42,685 nucleotides of DNA from Lachnospiraceae bacterium (GCA_017551165.1 JAFZMO010000115.1:1-42685); one strand, 5' to 3'; numbered from the stretch's first letter, positions 16,740 through 24,345 are shown. Translations and numbers: made by a program. Notes: generated by a model from the letters alone, not told the origin.

Positions 16740-17056
16740 GCGGCCCTAAGGGCTGGAATTCTTCCTTTGGGCCGCGCTTGATCCGTAGTGCGCGGCCTAA
16801 GTGGCGAGAAAAGACATATTAGGCCGCCAAAAATCTTGTTTGTGGCGGCCTAATGATGAAAAAGTTTCAATTTAGGCCGAACTTGCTTCTGTTGTGTGCG
16901 GCCCGGTGAGTGTGAAACGGTAATTTGGGCCGCTCTTGCCCATAAAGCTTGCGGCCTAAACGCGGGGAAGACAGAATTTAGGCCGCGCTTTCGGGAAGGA
17001 GGCGCGGCCTAAAAAGAGAGAGACGGCACTTTAGGCCGCAACAACGCCCGCAACAA
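16740..17056. repeat. 53-bp-period tandem array of GCGGCCTAA/TTTAGGCCGC palindromes
   Basis: GCGGCC starts at 16740, 16792, 16845, 16898, 16951 and 17004 (steps of 52, 53, 53, 53, 53). The complementary arm TTTAGGCCGC (or a one- or two-base variant) starts at 16766, 16818, 16871, 16924, 16977 and 17030 with the same steps. The bases between arms vary but keep a purine-rich half and a cttg-containing half. The two arms can pair within a unit or between neighbouring units. No gene, T run or promoter was found. This occupies most of the 16600-17158 gap. Confidence 0.9.
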
Positions 17057-17061
17057 AGAAA

Positions 17062-17094
17062 ACAACGTCCGAGGCGAACCGCCTCGGACGTTGT
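17062..17094 (-). terminator. Strong hairpin terminator for the 17158-17637 gene
   Basis: 15-bp perfect stem acaacgtccgaggcg (17062-17076) with cgcctcggacgttgt (17080-17094). On the minus strand it is followed by ttctttg, a moderate U-rich tract. Confidence 0.8.
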
Positions 17095-17157
17095 CGTGCT
17101 TGATTGTCATGCTTGTGATCGTTGTTTATGATCGAGTCATTCAATTAATCCCGGGGA

Positions 17158-17637
17158 TCATTTTCTGCGAAGGCGTGCGAGCAGACCGCGCTTCTTCGTG
17201 GTCTCGTCCTTCTGCAGAACACCGCGCAATCCGCGGACTTCCATGATGTAGATGCCGCTGATCATCGCCTTGCATTCCTTCTTGACCGGGATCAGGTCGA
17301 AGATCTTTTCGTCGCACATCAGTGAGAGGATCTGAGGACCGATCTTGGCCTTGACTACCGGAACCTTCGCGCGGCGCGCATACTTGGGCGTCTGGTCGAT
17401 CACGACAGACGGGAAACCGGCGTCTTTCATCGGCATGCGTTTCTTGTCGATGACGAGCATCGAGGCAGGGCGCGCGTTGGCTTTCATCTCAGCCATGGCT
17501 GCGTCGTTCTTCGCCTGTAACTTTCTCCCCACGATCGAGAGTACGATAAACAATACGATAAAGATAACCGCAATGACCGCGAGCGTGATCCACAGCCACG
17601 TGAGCGACAGAAGCGGTAATAAGTTTGCCTGAAGCAT
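17158..17637 (-). CDS. Small single-pass membrane protein, unknown function
   Basis: 159 residues that I cannot assign to a named family. An N-terminal helix of about 30 hydrophobic residues (LWITLAVIAVIFIVLFIVLS, about 15-34) anchors it. It is followed by a charged linker rich in Lys and Ala and a cytoplasmic part with SMLVIDKKRMPMKDAGFP and PVVKAKIGPQILSLMCDEKIFD. The C-terminus is strongly basic (KKRGLLARLRRK). The ribosome site is weak (gtaggt). It has its own promoter in the 73-bp gap after plsC and its own terminator, so it is probably transcribed separately. It is a real gene by length, composition and flanking signals. Confidence 0.65.
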   Translation of the reverse strand: MLQANLLPLLSLTWLWITLAVIAVIFIVLFIVLSIVGRKLQAKNDAAMAEMKANARPASMLVIDKKRMPMKDAGFPSVVIDQTPKYARRAKVPVVKAKIGPQILSLMCDEKIFDLIPVKKECKAMISGIYIMEVRGLRGVLQKDETTKKRGLLARLRRK

Positions 17638-17676
17638 GTCGTGTACCTACTTTCTTACAAAAAATCGTGCGTGCTT

Positions 17677-17705
17677 ATTGTAACACGGAACCTCGCAGAA
17701 ATCAA
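17677..17705 (-). promoter_or_regulatory. Promoter for the small membrane protein gene
   Basis: On the minus strand, TTGATT (17705-17700), a 17-bp spacer and TACAAT (17682-17677). Confidence 0.65.
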
Positions 17706-17709
17706 TGGC

Positions 17710-18465
17710 TTACTGCGGATCGGGGCACGAAACTCCGTGTGCCGCAAGCATCTCGACAACGCGGTCGCGGACGAGGTTCGGAAGCTCCAGCTTCTGCTCG
17801 CGCGTCAGGTCCGCAGTCGGGATCGGCTCGCCGATGATGACCGTGACGCGGGCGCCGCGGATCTTCGGATAATGCTTCTCGAGGATATCGTCCATGCCGA
17901 TCATGGCAATCGGGACGACGGGGCAGCCGGTGCGCTCGGCGATCTTGAGGCTGCCGGGCTTGAACGGCTGAACGCCGTCACCGTGGTTGCGGGTTCCCTC
18001 GGGCATGATGAACATCGAGTAGCCCTTCTCCTTCACGTCCGCGATGGCCGACTGGATCGCCTTGAGGCCTTCCTTCGGGTCTTTGCGGTTTAGGAACTTG
18101 CAGTTGAGCACGCGCATCCACCAGCTCAGGAAGGGCGTGTGGCGGGTCTCGTACTTCGAGATGAAACCGGTGTGATGGAACACGGGGATCGCGATGTATC
18201 CCGCGAGGATATCATACATGCTGCGGTGGTTGCCGGCGAACAGGACCGGCGTATTCTTCGGGACGTTCTCCCGGCCCTCGACCTTGAGACGCGCGCCCGA
18301 GAGCAGCATGATCGGCCAAAACGCCACGTATTTGGCGAACGGCTGACCGACCTTCGAGGCCGCCTTCTTGGAGAAGAGGCGGATGATCAGGAACAAAATG
18401 CAGAACGGCAGTGTGACGAGAGCCATCACTCCGATATATAACAGTACGAAAAATGTTCGTATCAT
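17710..18465 (-). CDS. plsC: 1-acyl-sn-glycerol-3-phosphate acyltransferase
   Basis: 251 residues, normal length for PlsC. It acylates lysophosphatidic acid to phosphatidic acid at the membrane in phospholipid synthesis. The N-terminal ~30 residues form a membrane helix. The catalytic H-x4-D motif is NHRSMYD (H80, D85). The second glycerophosphate-binding motif is FIMPEGTRNHGDG (about 152-164) followed by FKPGSLKIAERTGCPVVPIAM, where Pro-Val-Val-Pro is the fourth family motif. It has a consensus promoter (TTGACA-17-TACAAT) and is transcribed away from the DUF951 gene. Confidence 0.93.
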   Translation of the reverse strand: MIRTFFVLLYIGVMALVTLPFCILFLIIRLFSKKAASKVGQPFAKYVAFWPIMLLSGARLKVEGRENVPKNTPVLFAGNHRSMYDILAGYIAIPVFHHTGFISKYETRHTPFLSWWMRVLNCKFLNRKDPKEGLKAIQSAIADVKEKGYSMFIMPEGTRNHGDGVQPFKPGSLKIAERTGCPVVPIAMIGMDDILEKHYPKIRGARVTVIIGEPIPTADLTREQKLELPNLVRDRVVEMLAAHGVSCPDPQ

Positions 18466-18502
18466 AGGAAGTCTGTCCTTTCACTGTTTTACGGCACACC
18501 AT

Positions 18503-18531
18503 ATTGTAAACGAACGCAGTAGGTTTGTCAA
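18503..18531 (-). promoter_or_regulatory. Promoter for plsC
   Basis: On the minus strand, consensus TTGACA (18531-18526), a 17-bp spacer and TACAAT (18508-18503). Confidence 0.8.
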
Positions 18532-18566
18532 TGCGGGGAGGGCCCTTGCTGTTTTGCGAAAAATGC

Positions 18567-18595
18567 TTGCTGTTCCGCGCGGTTTTGCTTATAAT
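18567..18595 (+). promoter_or_regulatory. Promoter for the DUF951 gene
   Basis: TTGCTG (18567-18572), a 17-bp spacer and TATAAT (18590-18595). Confidence 0.7.
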
Positions 18596-18641
18596 CGAGG
18601 AAGAAACAAGGCGGACGGGGATCCGTTCGGAAAGGAAGATC

Positions 18642-18914
18642 ATGGACATACGGCTGGGCGACATTTTGCGAATGAAGAAGGGACATCCGTGCGGGGGCAA
18701 CGAGTGGGATGTGCTGCGCATCGGCATGGATTTCCGCCTGCAGTGCAGGAAGTGCGGCCGCATGATCATGGTGCCCCGCAAGCTGGCGGAGAAGAACCTG
18801 CGGCTCCTTACGAGAGACGGCGTTTCGTACAAGCCGGCGGAGCTGTCGAACAAAAATAACCAAGATTTCCCTACCGGAGAGGTTCGTTTGGATAACGACG
18901 ACACGATAGTGTAA
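18642..18914 (+). CDS. DUF951 domain protein
   Basis: 90 residues from the ATG at 18642, chosen for the aaaggaag site before it and because the family begins right there (MDIRLGDILRMKKGHPCGG). The two-cysteine motif CRKCGRMIMVP (about 34-44) and the HPCG cysteine suggest metal or nucleic-acid binding, but the family has no proven function. The C-terminal ~25 residues are polar and probably flexible. DUF951 genes are common single-copy genes of Bacillota. It has its own promoter and a terminator at 18932, after which the AT-rich island begins. Confidence 0.9.
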   Translation: MDIRLGDILRMKKGHPCGGNEWDVLRIGMDFRLQCRKCGRMIMVPRKLAEKNLRLLTRDGVSYKPAELSNKNNQDFPTGEVRLDNDDTIV

Positions 18915-18931
18915 TGACACATAAGTAGCAG

Positions 18932-18966
18932 GGGCGCGTGAGATTGGACGCGTCCTTTATGTTTTT
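18932..18966 (+). terminator. Terminator after the DUF951 gene
   Basis: 8-bp stem gggcgcgt/acgcgtcc (18932-18939 with 18948-18955, one G-U pair), then tttatgttttt. Confidence 0.7.
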
Positions 18967-18979
18967 CTGTGTCTGCGAG

Positions 18980-19060
18980 AAACTGCGCGAGAATAGTCTG
19001 TGAGAAAAGTTGAGAAAACGGTGAGAAACTGTGAAAAACCGTGAAACTGTGAAAAAATGA
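18980..19060. repeat. Purine-rich degenerate GTGARAAA tract
   Basis: About seven imperfect units such as gtgagaaaa, gtgagaaact, gtgaaaaacc and gtgaaact recur every 8-12 bases. It marks the abrupt change to AT-rich DNA at the left edge of the island. Confidence 0.6.
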
Positions 19061-19134
19061 AACAAATAACGTGTAAGAGCATCTTATATGATAGAAACAA
19101 ACAAAATAGTTGTACGTTACAAGGAGATATCTAT

Positions 19135-20229
19135 ATGTTCATTTGTAGAAAAAGTTTTATCCTGACAGGAATAATGGTTTTAATGTGTGTATTGCAGTTA
19201 CTGACAGGTTGTACGGAATCGCAGGGTGACACCAAAGCAAAAAACAATTCTTGGGCTGAACACAATGAAAAGCAGTCGAATCAAACATCACCTGTGCCGA
19301 AAAAGCAGGAGAACAAGGATACCTTTCAGAGGAAAATGGTAGTAACATCTGAGTATGTTGCGTGGGTGAACAACGACGGAACAGTTAAAGTGAAATACAT
19401 TTCATCGGAGTTGCAGACGCAAGAGGGTATATTTACAGGAGATGTTGTTGGTAACTGGAAGAATGTTGTGTCACTAAATGCGGGAGATATTCTTTGCGCA
19501 TTCACGGAAGACGGTCAATTAGAGTCCTCTCCGAATTATAGCGCCGTTATAGATGGCATGACTTCTGCAAGTGCAGTTGTTTGGCCTTATCTTGATGAGT
19601 TTACACAAGTCAACAGATTGATTGATGGGAGATTGTATGGGTACGGAGCGACAGGAGTGCTTTTGACATCCGAAGGAAGCCTTTATTATGTTTGTGATTT
19701 CAGTGATACGATAGAAAGTGCGCTTAAGGCAGAAGACGTTGAGACGTTTGATGACGTGTTCTATTTAAAAGCAGATGGAAGTATACATTCATTTGGAAAG
19801 GCGAATGCCAGTTTATCTATCGGATTAGATAGAATCGCCAATCGATCGGATTATATTGGCTTGGCGGTAAACCGTAGGGCTGTTTTTGGTCTGACATCGG
19901 ATGGGATTGTTGTTACCGGAAATACCGCATATTCAGAAAACTCTGAGGCCGCAAAGTGGACGAATGTAGTAAAGGTCGTTGCCGGTGGTGAAATTGTGTT
20001 TGCGTTGCGACAGGATGGTACTGTAAGGTATGCTTTGCCGGGTGGGCGTACAGATGAAGGTTTTTCCAAGGTGTTGAAATGGAATAATATTCGAGAAATA
20101 GCGGTTAGCCAAAACGGGACTGAAATAGCAGCCTTGACAGAATCGGGAGACATACTTATGGCAGTTGGTGAGAAATCGGTCCATTACGGGAAAGAATACT
20201 ACTGCGAACAGTTTGCAGAAGTAGAATAA
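19135..20229 (+). CDS. Lipoprotein with RCC1-like repeats
   Basis: 364 residues from the ATG at 19135 (aaggag 8 bp upstream). A lipoprotein signal is seen: FILTGIMVLMCVLQLLTGC with the acylated cysteine in a LLTGC lipobox at about residue 25. After a polar linker the protein repeats units of the form 'trp-x-asn-val-val ... ala-gly ... ala-leu-x-x-asp-gly-x-val', for example WKNVVSLNAGDILCAFTEDG, WTNVVKVVAGGEIVFALRQD and WNNIREIAVSQNGTEIAALT. This is the pattern of RCC1-type beta-propeller repeats, usually protein-binding. It would sit on the outer face of the membrane. Codon use is AT-rich, like the next three genes and unlike the flanks. The partner is unknown. Confidence 0.75.
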   Translation: MFICRKSFILTGIMVLMCVLQLLTGCTESQGDTKAKNNSWAEHNEKQSNQTSPVPKKQENKDTFQRKMVVTSEYVAWVNNDGTVKVKYISSELQTQEGIFTGDVVGNWKNVVSLNAGDILCAFTEDGQLESSPNYSAVIDGMTSASAVVWPYLDEFTQVNRLIDGRLYGYGATGVLLTSEGSLYYVCDFSDTIESALKAEDVETFDDVFYLKADGSIHSFGKANASLSIGLDRIANRSDYIGLAVNRRAVFGLTSDGIVVTGNTAYSENSEAAKWTNVVKVVAGGEIVFALRQDGTVRYALPGGRTDEGFSKVLKWNNIREIAVSQNGTEIAALTESGDILMAVGEKSVHYGKEYYCEQFAEVE

Positions 20230-20254
20230 AAAGTATTAAGAAAGGAAGTCAACT

Positions 20255-21586
20255 ATGAATGTAAAGCGTAGCGTAAAGAGGATTCTAAGCGTAATTGTAG
20301 TTTTCACGGTGTTTTTTGTACAAATAACACAATCAGTGTCAGCAATGGATGAATTGCGTGATGAGCAGGCGGTTGCTGAGAGCATCCTTAGCAATATGCG
20401 GTGTGAGCCATTAACGTCGCTCAGTATTGGTGGGGGAAAGGCATTTTTTGAGTATAATGCAGAGAGGATAAGAATAAGTCTAAAATACGAGGGAATCGAA
20501 AGACACTTTCGTTATGATGGTGATAGGTTAATTGAACAAGAGGATTCGAACTATCGTTTCCGTTTTTTCGGTGAAGAGAATGAAGAGGGCTTTTGGTTCC
20601 GGGATAACGAATACTTCTTTGCTAGAGATGAAATTGGATCAGTAACGAAACTGTGTAACTCTTCGGGAACGGTTTTGTGTGATTACGTTTATATAGGAAC
20701 AAGACCGACAGTAGTAATGTATTCTGAAAATGAAGATGATATTGAAGCATGCAATCGTAATCCCTATCGGTACAAGGGTTGGTATTATGATGTCGAATTG
20801 GGGATGTATTATCTGGGGGAGGGCGTGTTTTTTGATCCCGAGCAGGAAATGACCATTCACAACCCCTTCCAGGTCACGGTCAGAGGCGGCACACCGACAA
20901 TTTTGCAGGATATAGCAAACGCATATAGCGCAATCATTAACTCACCGAATTATGGGATTACGGCATATAATTATGTAAGTGAATCGCAGTGGAATTCCGG
21001 GCAGCGTTGGTATGATGGAATTGCCCAGATCGAATTGATTGCGCGATGTGTGTATGCGGAAAACAACGGCCTCAATCGACAGGATGATCGAAAGGCTATC
21101 GGCATGGTCATTCGTAATCGAGTAGCCCAAGGATTTCCGCATGTCGGAGCATTATCTGCATATAGCATTGTTACTTTTGCTTCGGCATTTTCATCTATTA
21201 ATCCGGGAAATTATAATGCGTCAATAACGGAAACGGCGATTGCCAGATCGGCAATGAGTGTTACAAATTCCGCATTTCAACAGGCAACATTGATTGCATG
21301 CACATTATACTATTCAAATGATGCCAGCGTGTATGCTGCAATGAATGGTACGCTGAGTTATGTGTCGACATCTCATACACATTTTCTACAGTTGGATTAT
21401 GTGTATATACATAATACATTCTCTGTAACAGGATCCGGGAGCAATATTCAATGGAAATATGGGTCTGTAAACATCTATGGGGTATGCGTTGCTGGGACGG
21501 CAATGCTTACTAGTTTTTATGGATCCGGAGCAGGGAGTTTACAAGCTTATTATTCTCAGGGGTATAATGTTTTCTATTATCGGTAA
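20255..21586 (+). CDS. Secreted protein: RHS-core remnant plus SleB-type cell-wall hydrolase
   Basis: 443 residues. The signal peptide ends near VSAMDE (about residue 30). Residues ~120-195 read like the RHS-repeat-associated core: DEIGSVTKLCNSSGTVLCDY and NPYRYKGWYYDVELGMYYLG, then VFFDPE. Residues ~255-370 resemble the SleB/CwlJ hydrolase domain: IELIARCVYAENNG with the likely catalytic glutamate near 269, then AIGMVIRNRVAQGFPHVG. That family cleaves spore-cortex or vegetative peptidoglycan. The full RHS barrel is missing, so this is a shortened relic or a compact fusion. It follows the RCC1-like lipoprotein by 25 bp (ribosome site aaaggaag), so the two are probably cotranscribed. Confidence 0.75.
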   Translation: MNVKRSVKRILSVIVVFTVFFVQITQSVSAMDELRDEQAVAESILSNMRCEPLTSLSIGGGKAFFEYNAERIRISLKYEGIERHFRYDGDRLIEQEDSNYRFRFFGEENEEGFWFRDNEYFFARDEIGSVTKLCNSSGTVLCDYVYIGTRPTVVMYSENEDDIEACNRNPYRYKGWYYDVELGMYYLGEGVFFDPEQEMTIHNPFQVTVRGGTPTILQDIANAYSAIINSPNYGITAYNYVSESQWNSGQRWYDGIAQIELIARCVYAENNGLNRQDDRKAIGMVIRNRVAQGFPHVGALSAYSIVTFASAFSSINPGNYNASITETAIARSAMSVTNSAFQQATLIACTLYYSNDASVYAAMNGTLSYVSTSHTHFLQLDYVYIHNTFSVTGSGSNIQWKYGSVNIYGVCVAGTAMLTSFYGSGAGSLQAYYSQGYNVFYYR

Positions 21587-21624
21587 GGAAATCGCTGTAC
21601 ATGTAATTGCAACAGAGGTTAATC

Positions 21625-22128
21625 ATGCAGATATCGAAGGAAAAGATAAACAGCTTGTTTAGGCGCATGTGTGACGATAACGAGGCTTTTACAGCGTTTT
21701 ATGAGGCAATGGAACGTCCGATGTTTGCAGTAGCGTATAGAATACTACAAAGTCGTGAGGAGGCTGAAGATGTCGTTCATGATTCTTTTCTAAAACTATA
21801 CAAAAAAGAGACTACGGAAAGGGTTTCGCAAGGGTATTCGTATGCGTTATCAACTGTTCGAAATGAGGCGTTACAGCGATTACGAAAAAGCAAGAGAGAG
21901 TTTCCTTGTGGTGAAGTCAGAGCGGCTACGTTATTAAATCCGGTCAAGAGTGTTATTGAAGATGCACTTCGAGAGCTAACGCAAGAAGAAAGAGTAATTG
22001 TAACTCTGCGAGTCAACGCTGAGTTGGGGTATAGGGAAATCGGAAAAGTGGTTGGACTTTCGGCGGCAACAGTATTCCGTCGTTATATGAAGGCGATTTC
22101 AAAGATTCGAAAAGAATTAGAAACATGA
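21625..22128 (+). CDS. ECF-like RNA polymerase sigma factor (island)
   Basis: 167 residues from the ATG at 21625 (agagg upstream). Region 2 shows SREEAEDVVHDSFLKLYKK, followed by YSYALSTVRNEALQRLRKSK. Region 4 shows LTQEERVIVTLRVNAELGY and the helix-turn-helix GKVVGLSAATVFRRYMKAI. These are the two domains of an ECF-type sigma factor, with a short linker between. It directs RNA polymerase to a small promoter set in response to an outside signal. It is followed 10 bp later by a membrane protein that could hold it inactive, although that protein has no recognisable zinc anti-sigma motif. AT-rich like its neighbours. Confidence 0.85.
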   Translation: MQISKEKINSLFRRMCDDNEAFTAFYEAMERPMFAVAYRILQSREEAEDVVHDSFLKLYKKETTERVSQGYSYALSTVRNEALQRLRKSKREFPCGEVRAATLLNPVKSVIEDALRELTQEERVIVTLRVNAELGYREIGKVVGLSAATVFRRYMKAISKIRKELET

Positions 22129-22138
22129 GGAAACTGTG

Positions 22139-22999
22139 ATGAGGCGAGTAAAAAAAATTGAATTCCTTGTATTGGCTTTTTTGCTTGTGCTGATTTGTTG
22201 CATTAGGAAAGCTTCGGCTGTTACGACTTATCCGAACGGAATTGCATGGTATATGGCAAATCAGAGGAACCTGCCGGACTACTATTGTGGGAGTTGGATT
22301 ATTCCAGATAGAGGAGGAACGTTAGTAATCAGTATAATAAGCATGGACAAAAGTGAAGAGATATTGTCACAGATTGAGGATAAAGAGTCTGTTCGATTTG
22401 TCGAAGGAAAACATACTTATAAGCAGTTACAGACGATAAGTCTGGAAATTACTGATAAGGAGCAGTTAGAAGCGAGTAAAACAATTGTGTTCATCGGTAT
22501 TTCTGATTGTAATAATTGTGTGCATGTGGGACTTAGCAGTGAGTTATCACAGGAAGAAGCAGATATTGTCGCAGCGAACTTGGAGGCGGAGTACGGAAAG
22601 TGTTTTTCGTTTGCATATGGGGTTGACCCGATTTACATAAATGAGAAATCAAAAAACTCTCTTTCAAAGAGCTATGCTATAGAAGGAAAAGGTGTGGTTT
22701 TGTTGAAAGACAGTAGCTTAAGAGCGCTTAATAAAGAGCATGGCGTGTGGTACAGAGGCTGGTCGACGATTCAAATTGCCGGAATATTAGCGGGAATTAT
22801 TGTCGTGTTCATGCTTCTGTTTGGGTTACATGTAAGAAAAATAGCAAACAATGGTGAATATGTTCGAAAGAAAATACTTGCCAGAAAGGATATCGAGGAG
22901 ATGATCCATCAATCAGATTTTTTCGTGTCTATTGCATCTAAGAATAGAATATTCAAAGATATTAACGAACTATATAATGAGCAAATCAGGGGTGATTAA
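22139..22999 (+). CDS. Bitopic membrane protein, unknown family (possible partner of the sigma factor)
   Basis: 286 residues from the ATG at 22139; a GTG at 22136 is an alternative start, and gagga precedes both. An N-terminal signal or anchor (FLVLAFLLVLICCIRKASA) is followed by an outer domain of ~185 residues with a CNNC cysteine motif (ISDCNNCVHVGL, about 122-133). Then comes a membrane helix (IQIAGILAGIIVVFMLLFGL, about 214-233) and a basic cytoplasmic tail of ~50 residues. I do not recognise the family. Its position right after an ECF-like sigma gene suggests a membrane signalling partner, with the C-terminal tail facing the cytoplasm; this is inference. Last gene of the AT-rich island. 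Confidence 0.65.
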   Translation: MRRVKKIEFLVLAFLLVLICCIRKASAVTTYPNGIAWYMANQRNLPDYYCGSWIIPDRGGTLVISIISMDKSEEILSQIEDKESVRFVEGKHTYKQLQTISLEITDKEQLEASKTIVFIGISDCNNCVHVGLSSELSQEEADIVAANLEAEYGKCFSFAYGVDPIYINEKSKNSLSKSYAIEGKGVVLLKDSSLRALNKEHGVWYRGWSTIQIAGILAGIIVVFMLLFGLHVRKIANNGEYVRKKILARKDIEEMIHQSDFFVSIASKNRIFKDINELYNEQIRGD

Positions 23000-23080
23000 C
23001 GGTAATATGCAATAGTACCAATTCCGGGGAGGCAAATTCGGCGGAGTGACGAAGGATTTTTCGAAAAACCGTGCAAACAG

Positions 23081-23113
23081 GCGGCTTTCCGTGCAACGGG
23101 AGGTCGCTTTTTT
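23081..23113 (+). terminator. Terminator at the right edge of the AT-rich island
   Basis: Stem gcggctttccgt/acgggaggtcgc with several G-U pairs (23081-23092 with 23096-23107), then six T. It insulates the rpsF promoter from the island genes. Confidence 0.6.
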
Positions 23114-23127
23114 GTGAAAAATACCGC

Positions 23128-23156
23128 TTGCATTTGCGCCGAAGCTATGGTACAAT
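23128..23156 (+). promoter_or_regulatory. Promoter for rpsF-ssb-rpsR
   Basis: TTGCAT (23128-23133), a 17-bp spacer ending in TATGG and TACAAT (23151-23156). The leader of about 75 bases holds a small hairpin (cttgc/gcaag around 23190-23206). Confidence 0.75.
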
Positions 23157-23238
23157 GCAAGTCCGTGATATGTTACACGTTTTTCCTTGCTCTTGCCTTA
23201 GTGCAAGGGCCAGAGACCAAAAGGAGGTGCACGCAACT

Positions 23239-23529
23239 ATGAAAAAGTACGAATTGGCGTTAGTTGTGAATGCGAGAATCGAAGACGAAGCCAGAGAAGA
23301 AGTCCTCGGCAAGGCGAAGGCTCTCATTGAGAGATTCGGCGGCGTTATTACCGAAATTGTCGACGGCGGCAAGAAGAGACTGGCGTACGAAATCCAGAAG
23401 ATGAACGAGGGTTTCTACTACTTCATTCAGTTCGAAGCTGAGCCTACGGCTCCTGCTGAGATTGAGCATCGCGTTCGTATTATGGACAACGTTCTTCGGT
23501 ATCTTTGCGTTTCGCGCGAAGAGGAGTAA
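23239..23529 (+). CDS. rpsF: 30S ribosomal protein S6
   Basis: 96 residues from the ATG at 23239, which has a perfect aaggaggt site; an in-frame upstream extension is not coding. S6 binds 16S rRNA together with S18 in the platform of the small subunit. Family marks are MKKYELALVVNARIEDE, VDGGKKRLAYEIQKMNEGFY and the final strand VRIMDNVLRYLCV. The gene order S6-SSB-S18 is the standard bacterial order and supports the call. The 5' leader could host S6:S18 feedback control as in other bacteria, but I could not confirm the known motif. Confidence 0.97.
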   Translation: MKKYELALVVNARIEDEAREEVLGKAKALIERFGGVITEIVDGGKKRLAYEIQKMNEGFYYFIQFEAEPTAPAEIEHRVRIMDNVLRYLCVSREEE

Positions 23530-23544
23530 GGAGGAATCCTTTTT

Positions 23545-23967
23545 ATGAACAAGATTATTTTGATGGGACGTCTCACGAGAGACCCCGAGATGAGAAATAC
23601 CGGTTCCACCACGGTATGCAGATACACCCTTGCGGTGGATCGCAGATTCCGCAGAGACGGTGAGCCGGAAGCAGATTTCTTTAACTGTACGGCGTTCGGT
23701 AAGAGCGCAGAATTTGCCGAGAAGTATTTCCGCCAGGGCACCAAGATCCTGATCAGCGGACGTATTCAGAGCGATAACTACACCAACAAGGATGGACAGA
23801 AGGTCTATTCCTGGCAGGTGATCGTTGACGATCAGGAGTTTGCGGAGAGCAAGAATGCAGCTTCCACCGGAAGCACGCCCGCACAGCCCAGACCCGACGC
23901 CTCGAATGCAGGCAGCGGTTTCGTTGACATCAAGGACGGCATCGAGGAAGATCTGCCGTTCATCTAA
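23545..23967 (+). CDS. ssb: Single-stranded DNA-binding protein
   Basis: 140 residues. The OB fold occupies the first ~105 residues: NKIILMGRLTRDPEMRNTG, FFNCTAFGKSAEFAEKYF and GTKILISGRIQS. It is followed by a short flexible linker and the acidic tip EEDLPFI, which recruits replication and repair proteins. SSB coats single-stranded DNA as a tetramer at replication forks. It lies 15 bp after rpsF with its own site (aaggagga) and 22 bp before rpsR, all in one operon. Confidence 0.97.
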   Translation: MNKIILMGRLTRDPEMRNTGSTTVCRYTLAVDRRFRRDGEPEADFFNCTAFGKSAEFAEKYFRQGTKILISGRIQSDNYTNKDGQKVYSWQVIVDDQEFAESKNAASTGSTPAQPRPDASNAGSGFVDIKDGIEEDLPFI

Positions 23968-23989
23968 GAATTGAACAGGAGGTAACACC

Positions 23990-24262
23990 ATGGCTTTTAA
24001 TAAAACCGAGAAGGGTGATCGGGGCGAAGCACCGAGAAAGAGACCCATCCGCAGAAAGAAGAAGGTTTGCGCGTTCTGCACCGAGCCTTATGATGAGTTC
24101 ACCGTATACAGAGATGTAAAGTCGCTCTCGAGATTCATCTCCGAGAGAGGCAAGATCCTTCCCAGAAGAATCACCGGCACGTGCGCAAAGCATCAGCGTC
24201 TTCTCACGACTTCCGTGAAGAGAGCTCGCCACATCGCGCTTCTGCCTTACACCGTAGAGTAA
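23990..24262 (+). CDS. rpsR: 30S ribosomal protein S18 (zinc-motif form)
   Basis: 90 residues, with a polar N-terminal tail and the S18 core. [10 protein letters not shown] gives a C-x-x-C pair and GTCAKHQR a C-x-x-H pair, the zinc-binding form of S18 found in many bacteria. The core [17 protein letters not shown] is strongly conserved in S18. It pairs with S6 on the small-subunit platform. It is followed by a strong terminator at 24299. Confidence 0.97.
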   Translation: MAFNKTEKGDRGEAPRKRPIRRKKKVCAFCTEPYDEFTVYRDVKSLSRFISERGKILPRRITGTCAKHQRLLTTSVKRARHIALLPYTVE

Positions 24263-24298
24263 TCCCCTGCGGAGCGGACAATCAAACGAAGCTTAAGG

Positions 24299-24345
24299 AT
24301 CCGGCCGGGATGCGGAAACGCGTCCGTGCCGGATTCTTTTCGTTT
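24299..24345 (+). terminator. Terminator after rpsR
   Basis: Outer stem atccggc/gccggat (24299-24305 with 24328-24334), an inner stem closed by a gaaa loop, then tcttttcgttt. Confidence 0.8.

Noticed and set aside
16766-17013. Series of transcription terminators
   Set aside because: The hairpins lack T runs on both strands; the true terminators at 16569 and 17062 flank the array.
16740-17056. CRISPR array
   Set aside because: The repeated parts are 9-10 base palindrome arms rather than a 25-37 base repeat, the intervening bases are related rather than unique, and no cas gene is near.
23157-23238. S6:S18-binding leader RNA before rpsF
   Set aside because: A small hairpin is present and the control is known in other bacteria, but I could not find the expected conserved features by eye, so it is not called.
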